Shown in pieces: positions 1 to 5,640 of a stretch of DNA of 5,897 bases. Under the pieces are notes generated by a model that was not told the DNA's origin, did not search any database, and saw nothing but the letters and a program-made list of their open reading frames with translations. Position 1 is the stretch's first letter. Each line of letters begins with the position of its first letter. The translations under genes were made by a program, and so were the position numbers. Origin of the DNA: an uncultured Lachnospiraceae bacterium (GTDB lineage: Bacteria > Bacillota > Clostridia > Lachnospirales > Lachnospiraceae); contig URCR01000072.1 of assembly GCA_900546325.1 (NCBI GenBank), forward strand, positions 1 to 5,897, given 5' to 3'.

Positions 1-37
1 TGAAAGACCCGTTTTAATCTGACGGAAAAGGCAGCGT

Positions 38-1825
38 TTAATTTGCCGAATAACACATGAGTAGTACCCACTCTGTATTTCCCTTTAAATCTTTGAGTTT
101 CTTAACTTGGTGTATTACCAGATTTCTACAGTCTTTTTGGCATAATTCACAAGTATGACGTTCCACTCTCTGTTTGAGAGTGTTAGTCTTGGCATATTTT
201 GAAAACTGCGGAAGCTCGCTTACATTATCAAACTTTGTAGCACATTCCTTCCGTTTATAACCATCCCTGTAGAATGTTGTTGTTTTCATTCCCTGCCTTG
301 TTTCATACGCAACTGTAAATAATTCGTTTCTGCAATATCTCCGCTTAATCTCATGAACATTCGTCTTATACTTGCACGCAAATGTTTTATACATGCTGTA
401 TTTCATTACATTGGCAAATCTCCCTATTTTAAAGGAGTCATTCGCTATGGAGTAATAATTATATAATCCACGGACTTCTGCATTGTATCTTGCGAGAATT
501 TCAATATCGCTCTGGTTTACCAGTTTTCCCCTATGAAGGGCTACAAATCTCTCTTTTCCGTTTTCGTTGATTTTGATTTTCATTGCTTTGTATTCAATTA
601 ACTTACCTACCCATTTTTGGCGTGGAACATACAGTTTAACAACTCCTGTCTGACATCTCTGAACCCTTCCGTTAGAAGCCTTCTGTAGCGTCTGCACTCT
701 TGATACCGTAATGTCGTAACCTAGAAATCTTGCTCTGTCTCCAGTGTGCGTAACCTTTGTCTTAGTGTCTGACATTTCTAATTTCAATGCTTTTTGCAGG
801 AATATTTTCACGTCTTTCTTGATAGCTTCTGCGTCTGCTTTGCTACCAATAACCCCGATGATAAAATCATCCGCATATCTCGTATACTGCACCCTTTTAT
901 AATTACTGTCGTTATAGACGTAAGGTGTTGTAGATTTTTCAATCATTTCCAGTTCCTTAAGATTTTTGCATCTGATTTTCTTTTCTTCATCAGACAGACT
1001 ATCCCATATCTCTCTGCCCTTTTTCCTATATCTGTATGCCTTACCGACACTGGACTTATATGCAGTAGAAAAATGTTTCTTCTTGGCTTCTGTATTGAAG
1101 TTTTCTGCATAATTTTCCATAAATTTGTCCAATTCATGAAGGTAAATATTTGCCAGCACTGGACTGACTCCCGACCCCTGCGGCACTCCGCTATAGGTTC
1201 TGTTGAATGTCCATTGTTCCATATATCCTGCTTTTAGGAATTTCCATATAAGCTGGATAAACGCTTCGTCATCAATCCTCTTTTTCAAGAGGTCGATAAC
1301 TACATGGTGGTCGAAACTGTCAAAACAAGCGTGTATATCTCCTTCCACAAACCAGTTCGCACCAGTAAAGGTGTTCTGTATCTGTTTCAGTGCTGTCTGA
1401 CAGCTTCTGTTTGGTCTGAACCCATGTGATTTATTACTGAACACAGGCTCATAAATACTCTCCAAAATCATCTTAACGACTTCCTGCACGAGTTTATCAT
1501 CCCCCGACTGAATACCCAGAGGACGTTTTTTACTGCTGTTTTTCTTTGCAATATATTCTCTTCTTGCAGGCTTAGGTTGGTAACTTCGGTCTTTTAAGGA
1601 TAAAATAATCCTCTCAATTCTCTCGTTACCCATGCCATCAATCGTTGTTCCATCAGCTCCGGCAGTCATACTGCCATCATTTGCGTAGATATTTTTATAC
1701 GCAAGCCAATAAAACTCCGGATTGTACAGATTTCTGTATAATCTCTGAAATCTGTAAGTTTCATTCTTTGACTTTTCCATCAAATTTTTCAATACCTCAG
1801 TTGGATTTCTCAATGCCTCTCGCAC
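38..1825 (-). CDS. ltrA: Group II intron-encoded reverse transcriptase/maturase (LtrA-type)
   Basis: This 595-residue protein assists intron splicing and copies the intron into DNA at new sites. In order: an N-terminal RT0-like segment (about 20-60); fingers motifs with KSHGFRPNRSC (132-142); EGDIHACFDSFDH (161-173) with catalytic Asp163; SGVPQGSGVSPVLANIYL (212-229); an insertion of about 80 residues before the catalytic YADD at 317-320; RARFLGY (364-370); domain X with RGLYNYYSIAN (452-462); and a C-terminal DNA-binding/HNH region (555-595). All the reverse-transcriptase residues I can check are intact. The HNH part has CELC (559-562) and IHQVKKLKDLKG (571-582) but stops at residue 595, without the usual RRRKTL...CxxCH half. 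The GTG start at 1825 lies directly against AAGGAAG, which is too close for normal initiation. A TTG at 1813 (codon 5) or the ATG at 1780 (codon 16) are alternatives. The ORF sits in intron domain IV. The symbol refers to the family; this is not an LtrA orthologue in the strict sense. Confidence 0.93.
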   Translation of the reverse strand: MREALRNPTEVLKNLMEKSKNETYRFQRLYRNLYNPEFYWLAYKNIYANDGSMTAGADGTTIDGMGNERIERIILSLKDRSYQPKPARREYIAKKNSSKKRPLGIQSGDDKLVQEVVKMILESIYEPVFSNKSHGFRPNRSCQTALKQIQNTFTGANWFVEGDIHACFDSFDHHVVIDLLKKRIDDEAFIQLIWKFLKAGYMEQWTFNRTYSGVPQGSGVSPVLANIYLHELDKFMENYAENFNTEAKKKHFSTAYKSSVGKAYRYRKKGREIWDSLSDEEKKIRCKNLKELEMIEKSTTPYVYNDSNYKRVQYTRYADDFIIGVIGSKADAEAIKKDVKIFLQKALKLEMSDTKTKVTHTGDRARFLGYDITVSRVQTLQKASNGRVQRCQTGVVKLYVPRQKWVGKLIEYKAMKIKINENGKERFVALHRGKLVNQSDIEILARYNAEVRGLYNYYSIANDSFKIGRFANVMKYSMYKTFACKYKTNVHEIKRRYCRNELFTVAYETRQGMKTTTFYRDGYKRKECATKFDNVSELPQFSKYAKTNTLKQRVERHTCELCQKDCRNLVIHQVKKLKDLKGNTEWVLLMCYSAN

Positions 1826-2041
1826 CTTCCTTCATTTTAGTATTTTCTGATAAGCTGCTCCCCTTCGCCATGTGAACGTCATTAACGTCTCGGACTACTA
1901 TGGGAGCTGTGTGACCATGCCTGTTACCAGGTTTAGGTCATCCCCAGTTAGTAAATACAGGATTAGCATTCAGTGTTGTCGGCACCGACTTTCGCCATTT
2001 ATCCGCTGTCTTGCGGTTGCTCTTTCATGAGTATCGCTTGC

Positions 2042-2062
2042 TTTCATAACTGCGAAATGAAA
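2042..2062 (-). other. EBS1 hairpin of the group II intron (with delta base)
   Basis: The RNA forms a 6-bp stem UUUCAU/AUGAAA (2057-2062 with 2042-2047) closing a nine-base loop UUCGCAGUU. Loop bases GCAGUU (2048-2053) pair with all six bases of the 5' exon end AACUGU (2396-2401): five Watson-Crick pairs and one G-U. The base just 5' of EBS1 is C (2054). In IIA introns this delta base pairs with the first base of the 3' exon. A stem-loop presenting EBS1 about 340 bases into the intron fits domain ID. The assignment is inferred from complementarity and position. Confidence 0.75.
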
Positions 2063-2101
2063 CCAACATGAAAAGCATACGTTTCAATCCTTTTCGTATG
2101 C

Positions 2102-2118
2102 GGGGCACGGGTTCCCCC
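2102..2118 (-). other. Probable EBS2 hairpin of the group II intron
   Basis: A GGGG/CCCC stem (2115-2118 with 2102-2105) closes the nine-base loop GAACCCGUG. Loop bases ACCCG (2108-2112) can pair with exon bases UGGGU (2402-2406), directly upstream of the IBS1 hexamer, giving four Watson-Crick pairs and one U-G. It lies about 55 bases upstream of EBS1 in the RNA, the expected order and spacing for EBS2 and EBS1 in domain I. With only five pairs the call is less certain than EBS1. Confidence 0.6.
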
Positions 2119-2395
2119 ACTCTGGCTATCGTTTAGGCAGTTTAGCTTTGTACCTCATACACTGATTTTTATTCTTAAATATTCTGACGCATAGGATTAG
2201 CGCCTTTCCTATTTACGTTCCAACTGGAACAACAACATGCTACACTCCCCTTCGGGTTTCCCCTCTCGGATAAGTTGTAGAATAATAGGTTGTGATTTTT
2301 CATCACCTGATACTTTTACCTACCGCTTGCTAAAGGCGGTATCCTGTAAGTACCACGTCGCCAATTTATATTGCGCTGGCGACTTCTGGGCGCAC

Positions 2396-2406
2396 ACAGT
2401 TACCCA
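2396..2406 (-). other. Intron target site in the 5' exon (IBS2-IBS1)
   Basis: The last 11 bases of the virD4 5' exon are UGGGU followed by AACUGU, complementary to the probable EBS2 and EBS1 loops. They encode the Leu-Gly-Asn-Cys motif, conserved in this coupling-protein family, so the intron has targeted a slowly changing coding site. The insertion falls between codons, after the Cys500 TGT. This site would be recognised by base pairing both in splicing and in retrohoming. Confidence 0.72.
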
Positions 2407-3895
2407 GAATAGTATCTGCACTATCCTTATACATTGCCTTTAGCTGACTCTGTGACTGCAAAATAATAGAAGCAGAGATTTCCCTGCTTCGGATGGTTGC
2501 AATCAGCTTGTCAAACTGAGGAATTTGTCCAATATTGGCAAACTCATCAGCAATGACACGCACATGAACTGGCAGTCTTCCACCATATTCATCATCTGCT
2601 TTGTCACAAAGCAGATTGAAAAGCTGTGACTGTAACATGGCAATCACAAAGTTAAAGGTTGTATCTGTATCGGACATAATCAAAAACAAGGCTGTCTTCC
2701 TGTCCCCAATCTTATCCAGTTCCATTTCATCATAAGACATGATCTCACGAAGTTCTGCTATATCAAATGGTGCCAGCCTCGCACCACAGGAAATAAGAAT
2801 ACTTTTGGCTGTTTTGCCAGCCGCCATTTTGTATTTTTTATACTGTCTGACCGCAAAGTGCTGCGGATCTCTTTCTTCCAGTTCCTGGAACATCATATCC
2901 ACTGGATTCTGGTAAGTTTCATCCTCTTCACGGGTTTCGCTTTCATTCAAAAGATCCAGAAGGGTATTCAGATTCTTTTCCTCTTCATCTCCTTCATACC
3001 AGATAAAAGCAATCAATGCCGTGTACAACAGCTTCTCTGCTTTCACCCAAAAATCTTCGGAAGCTTTTTCCCCTTCGCCTTTGGTATTAACAATAATTGT
3101 TGTAACCAGCTTCAGGATATCTTTTTCAGACCGTATATAAGCAAATGGATTGTAATGAAGCGATTTGGAAAAGTTGATAGTATTCAGAACCTTAATCACA
3201 TATGGTTCGTGTACCACTTTTCCTGATTTATCTTTCATAATATTTCCATTCTTATCTTTCTTAGGTGGTCCCTTTGCTAACATCTTCCCGCACTCCTCGA
3301 TCAGAGTGCCTTTCGGATCTGTAATGACCATGGAACAGTTCATCTGCATGACTGACGGCTTAACGAAAAATCGAGTTTTTCCGGAACCACTGCCGCCAAT
3401 GACCACTATATTTTTATTTCTTGCATACTTTGGCTGTTTAGGTCTACTTTCCATAGTCAATGCTTCTGTTGCTGTTAATGGAATATTCATCCAGGGATCT
3501 TCCGACATATAAGGTTTAATATCCTCAGCGTTTCCCCATCTGGCTGAACCATACTCGATTCCTTTCCGGAGTTTCTTTGCATCTGACTGTTTCTGCCATA
3601 CCAGTAATTTCAGAATGACAGCTGCTACAATTCCTGTCAGCATATCACGCCAGTTAAAACTTGGCTGCAATCCAGTAAGAATCCTGTCTGCATGTTCCAT
3701 CGCATATAATAGCTTGTTCCCAATATCTTCTCCCAGACTGTTTCTGTAAAGAAATGATGCCCGATTTGTATAAAAAGCAGTTAAGATATATGGGATATTG
3801 GTAAGAACCAGTTTCTTTTTATCCAGGGCGGACAGCCTGACCCTGATCTTATTCTTCCATTTTTGCATCAGATTTTTACCGATTTGCTTTTTCAT
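2396..3895 (-). CDS. virD4: VirD4/TraG-type type IV coupling protein, 5' exon (interrupted by group II intron)
   Basis: This membrane ATPase recruits the relaxase-DNA complex to the conjugative type IV secretion channel. The window holds 500 codons: a basic N-terminus, hydrophobic segments around 30-50 and 85-100 that probably anchor it in the membrane, the IEYGSARWG segment (113-121), Walker A GGSGSGKT (167-174), Walker B VRVIADEF (445-452) and the SREISASIILQSQSQLKA stretch (469-486). Family members are about 600 residues, so roughly 100 C-terminal residues should lie in a 3' exon beyond the left edge. After Cys500 the reading frame runs into the intron for nine unrelated codons and stops at TAA 2366-2368, so unspliced mRNA would give a 509-residue truncated protein. 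The ATG at 3895 overlaps the pcfB stop (ATGA), with AGGAG upstream, implying translational coupling. The family call is very secure. That spliced mRNA makes an active protein is inference. Confidence 0.93.
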
Positions 3896-4383
3896 CGGCT
3901 CTGCTCCTGATGCCGGTTCTTTACTTTGTCCTTCGATTTCTTTGGCATCATTGCTCTGTAAGTTGCAAGACGCTTGTGAATAGAAGGCTTATTCGCTTTT
4001 TGAATCTGTTTCTGGGAAAACTCACGGAAAGCAGCATTGAGGGCATCCTGATCACGTCCTTTAAAAAACACCAGATACATCGGTGGATCTTTACTCTTAT
4101 CTTTTTTCAAAGCATAATTGATCCCGTATTTTCTGGCATAACGTTCAAAGGACTTGATATTCTTATTTGTGATCTCGATATTGACCATCCCGGCATTTTG
4201 TTTTGCCAGCTCTTTTACCGTGACCTTTCCCTGTTTCGGCTGATTCTTCTTCGCTTTCTTCTCTACCGATTTCTGCTTCTGATGACGCAGATAAGCAGCA
4301 AGAACCTTTTTCAATAAATCTGCTGTTACTTTGGTAGTCCGAATGCAGAACGTGACCGTTTTCTGAGTTACCTCTTCCTGCAT
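3892..4383 (-). CDS. pcfB: PcfB family (DUF3801) conjugation accessory protein
   Basis: This is a 163-residue, strongly basic, soluble protein. The N-terminal MQEEVTQKTVTFCIRTTKVT and the later VNIEITNKNIKSFERYARKYGINYAL region (67-92), followed by a PPMYLVFFKGRD segment, are the pattern I associate with PcfB/DUF3801 proteins, normally encoded directly upstream of the coupling protein in Tn1549-like elements and in plasmids such as pCF10. PcfB is reported as an accessory factor of the relaxosome in pCF10; a similar role here is inferred from family and position. The lysine/arginine-rich linker (about 40-58) and the basic tail (about 135-163) would suit nucleic-acid contact. The start is the ATG at 4383, preceded by GGAGGAGG at good spacing. 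The stop overlaps the start of virD4. Confidence 0.85.
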   Translation of the reverse strand: MQEEVTQKTVTFCIRTTKVTADLLKKVLAAYLRHQKQKSVEKKAKKNQPKQGKVTVKELAKQNAGMVNIEITNKNIKSFERYARKYGINYALKKDKSKDPPMYLVFFKGRDQDALNAAFREFSQKQIQKANKPSIHKRLATYRAMMPKKSKDKVKNRHQEQSR

Positions 4384-4397
4384 GATTTTCCCTCCTC
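4384..4397 (-). promoter_or_regulatory. Strong ribosome binding site of pcfB
   Basis: AAGGAGGAGGG lies just upstream of the pcfB ATG at 4383, separated by AAAATC. This near-perfect, extended Shine-Dalgarno fixes the pcfB start and suggests efficient translation of the pcfB-virD4 pair, independent of the gene upstream. Confidence 0.7.
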
Positions 4398-4408
4398 CTT
4401 TCAGCGAT

Positions 4409-4435
4409 TTAACTGCTGTCCAGATCTGTAATCAT
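4409..4435 (-). CDS. Possible 8-codon leader peptide upstream of pcfB
   Basis: The 73-base gap between the antirepressor-like gene and pcfB contains ATG...TAA encoding MITDLDSS. The ATG at 4435 follows GGAGGTG at ideal spacing (about 8 bases after GGAGG). In-frame ATGs further upstream (4450, 4453) lack a clear ribosome site. The strong ribosome-binding sequence is the only real evidence. It could be a translated leader, a remnant start of a lost gene, or chance. There is no homology support at this length. Confidence 0.25.
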   Translation of the reverse strand: MITDLDSS

Positions 4436-4456
4436 GGCAACCACCTCCATCATTCT

Positions 4457-5209
4457 TTACTCTTCCTCCGCACACAACGCTTTAAAAAATTCTTTTCCTT
4501 TTGGTGTAACCAATGTCTGTGAACCAAGATGTCCATTGTTAAAATAGTCTTTTACAATAAACAGATCATTGTTCTTCTCCACCGCATAGGGTAACAGCGT
4601 GCCGGATGGACTCCTATATAGAAATCCTCTATTTAAAAGAAGTTTCACAAATTTTCTTTCTGGAAATTCAATCTCTTTTGCCGTCGTTCGAATATTGGTG
4701 CATTCTCCTGTAATCATGAAATGATCATAATAATCTGCTTTTGGCTGCATATCCTTTACACGATTTTGCAATTCTCGATTTCGATTGTTTTCTGCCAAAA
4801 GTCTCTCGGCAAATTCCAAAAGAAGTTCCGGGTTATCTTTTACCCTGTCTAAAAGATCGGTCTCTAAATATCCGCCTGTTTTCCTAATAGCCGGAAGTAC
4901 CTCATCAAATACCCACTTCTCAAAATTCTGTGCTGACTTTAAACGACTTTTTGTAATCAGCCGATATACATCTCCCTCTGGAATAAAAATCATTGGCTGT
5001 ACCCCACCTGATGTAAGGACGCCCCGTTTCAGGGCCCCCTTGCAATGAACATTTATCGCATTTCTTGGTTTTGCATATCCCAAAGCAAATGCTACATCAA
5101 TTCCAGAAAATAAAAGTCTGCCTCCATCTTCAATCATACGGATGGAACCAAACTCCGAATTGTGAAACTCTGTGATTTTATAATCCGTCTTCTCCATCCT
5201 CTTCTCCAT
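4457..5209 (-). CDS. BRO-N / KilAC phage antirepressor-like protein
   Basis: A 250-residue two-domain protein. Residues about 11-112 form a BRO-N domain, recognisable from LLFSGIDVAFALGYAKPRNAI (32-52), the HCKGALKRG segment, FIPEGDVYRLITKSRL (75-90) and the closing FEKWVFDEVLPAIRKTGGY (96-114). A helical linker (about 128-155) leads to a KilAC-type C-terminal domain (about 155-246) with TTAKEIEFPERKFVKLLLNRGFLYR and a final TPKGKEFF. In phages such proteins antagonise repressors or bind DNA. In ICEs the role is usually unproven, so regulation of the conjugation operon is inference. A TTG start at 5233 is possible, but the ATG at 5209 has AGGAGG eight bases upstream and is preferred; the ATG at 5197, one repeat unit downstream, is another choice. 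The gene overlaps the upstream gene by 32 bases in another frame. Confidence 0.85.
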   Translation of the reverse strand: MEKRMEKTDYKITEFHNSEFGSIRMIEDGGRLLFSGIDVAFALGYAKPRNAINVHCKGALKRGVLTSGGVQPMIFIPEGDVYRLITKSRLKSAQNFEKWVFDEVLPAIRKTGGYLETDLLDRVKDNPELLLEFAERLLAENNRNRELQNRVKDMQPKADYYDHFMITGECTNIRTTAKEIEFPERKFVKLLLNRGFLYRSPSGTLLPYAVEKNNDLFIVKDYFNNGHLGSQTLVTPKGKEFFKALCAEEE

Positions 5210-5627
5210 CCTCTTCTCCTCCTGAACCGGCAAGTAACATCAAACCATTTTCAATGATTGTGCTCCTAATAAACTCTGCTACATTCACGGTTAAATAACC
5301 AAGATATTCTGCAAGGAAACTACTATATTCCTCTTCTGTCAACAATTCCTCCAGTGCTTCCAAATGAGCTGTCACTTTAGAAGTCTGCTTTCCGCCAAGC
5401 AGCTTGCCTAATATTTCTGTAAATTCCTCTGTGTCACATGACTCAAACATACATAAGATCATCTCCATTGTTGTTTCCAAAACCAAACGATCCATTTTCA
5501 TTTGCGTCAGCTCTTCCATTGTTTTCATGGCAGTCATAAGCGCATCACTTGTCATATGTTCTGTATTGATTCTTCCTTCTGAATCAACCAATCCTATTGC
5601 AAATAATTCTAAAAAGTATTTTCTCAT
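5178..5627 (-). CDS. Uncharacterised acidic 149-residue protein of the ICE
   Basis: I do not recognise this protein. It is 149 residues, mostly predicted helical, methionine-rich in its first third (MTSDALMTAMKTMEELTQMKM, about 25-45, spans several) and acidic throughout. It ends in a low-complexity tail, GSGGEEDGEEDGEDGL (134-149), encoded by a 12-bp tandem repeat. No membrane segment or catalytic motif is evident. The start is the ATG at 5627, placed by AGGAGG nine bases upstream. Upstream extension in this frame runs through the ssb 3' end and has no ribosome site. The ssb stop TAG is part of the TAGGAGG ribosome site, so translation is probably coupled to ssb. Its position between ssb and the antirepressor-like gene suggests a DNA-handling or regulatory accessory, but this is only context. 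Confidence 0.8.
   Translation of the reverse strand: MRKYFLELFAIGLVDSEGRINTEHMTSDALMTAMKTMEELTQMKMDRLVLETTMEMILCMFESCDTEEFTEILGKLLGGKQTSKVTAHLEALEELLTEEEYSSFLAEYLGYLTVNVAEFIRSTIIENGLMLLAGSGGEEDGEEDGEDGL
5184..5219 (-). repeat. 12-bp tandem repeat, about 2.8 copies, in overlapping genes
   Basis: GGAGAAGAGGAT occurs at 5208-5219 and again at 5196-5207, followed by a diverged third copy GGAGAAGACGGA (5184-5195). In the upstream gene each unit reads Gly-Glu-Glu-Asp. In the antirepressor-like gene's frame it reads Glu-Lys-Arg-Met. It thus supplies an acidic tail to one protein and alternative ATG starts to the next. The purine-rich units also resemble ribosome-binding sequence. Confidence 0.85.
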
Positions 5628-5640
5628 AAATCTTGTCCTC

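Larger units (their letters stand above)
1..2395 (-). mobile_element. Group II intron (IIA-like, ORF-containing), 3' end outside window
   Basis: A self-splicing retroelement sits in the same orientation as the virD4-like gene it interrupts. Read on the minus strand it opens at 2395 with GUGCGCCCAGAA, matching the 5' consensus GUGYG and resembling the start of the lactococcal Ll.LtrB intron. It continues through about 570 bases of hairpin-rich non-coding RNA (domains I-III and the start of IV), then a maturase ORF at 38-1825. The remaining 37 bases to the edge would be the distal part of domain IV. I see no domain V hairpin, so domains V-VI and the 3' splice site should lie just beyond base 1. 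The 5' junction is supported independently: the host protein matches its family up to Cys500 and then becomes unrelated sequence ending in a stop after nine codons. The IIA assignment rests on the EBS1-adjacent delta base and the 5' sequence, and is likely but not proven. Confidence 0.93.
1826..2395 (-). ncRNA. Group II intron 5' ribozyme region (domains I-III, start of IV)
   Basis: This 570-base stretch without a real gene is the catalytic RNA scaffold upstream of the maturase. Hairpins visible on the minus-strand RNA include GUCGCCA/UGGCGAC (2357-2383), UACCGC/GCGGUA (2321-2341), GUGAU/AUCAC (2292-2306), GUUCCA/UGGAAC with a two-base loop (2217-2230), AUAGGA/UCCUAU (2191-2212), GCAUACG/CGUAUGC (2075-2101) and CCUG/CAGG (1920-1931). 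Two further hairpins carry the exon-binding sequences and are listed separately. The purine-rich AAGGAAG just before 1825 is probably the maturase ribosome site within domain IVa, which in related introns also serves as a maturase binding site. Exact domain borders need covariance folding. Helices are named from visible complementarity only. Confidence 0.85.

Noticed and set aside
1..37. Possible domain V of the intron at the left edge
   Set aside because: No AGCCGU...GAAA...ACGGUUC-type hairpin can be read on the minus strand here. The GAAA near base 2 is on the wrong strand, so domain V is judged to be outside the window.
794..1237. 147-codon plus-strand open frame
   Set aside because: It lies wholly antisense to the reverse transcriptase core, including the YADD region, has no ribosome site or recognisable domain, and is best explained as a shadow of the real gene.
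2191..2230. GTTCCA/TGGAAC and ATAGGA/TCCTAT inverted repeats as operators or a terminator
   Set aside because: They lie within the intron ribozyme, where such helices are expected, and no U-run follows as in an intrinsic terminator.
2237..2443. 68-codon plus-strand open frame across the intron 5' end
   Set aside because: It spans ribozyme RNA and the exon junction on the opposite strand; the sequence is explained by paired RNA helices.
2858..3512. Two plus-strand open frames (122 and 115 codons)
   Set aside because: Both are antisense to the coupling protein's ATPase domain and show no family resemblance or ribosome site.
2396..3895. virD4-like gene as a simple pseudogene
   Set aside because: The frame is intact to the exact intron border, with Walker motifs preserved and matching exon-binding loops; this fits a spliceable gene better than decay, pending the 3' exon.
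3910..4317. 135-codon plus-strand open frame
   Set aside because: Antisense to pcfB. Its Leu/Phe-rich, membrane-like appearance is what lysine/glutamate-rich genes give on the opposite strand; no start signals.
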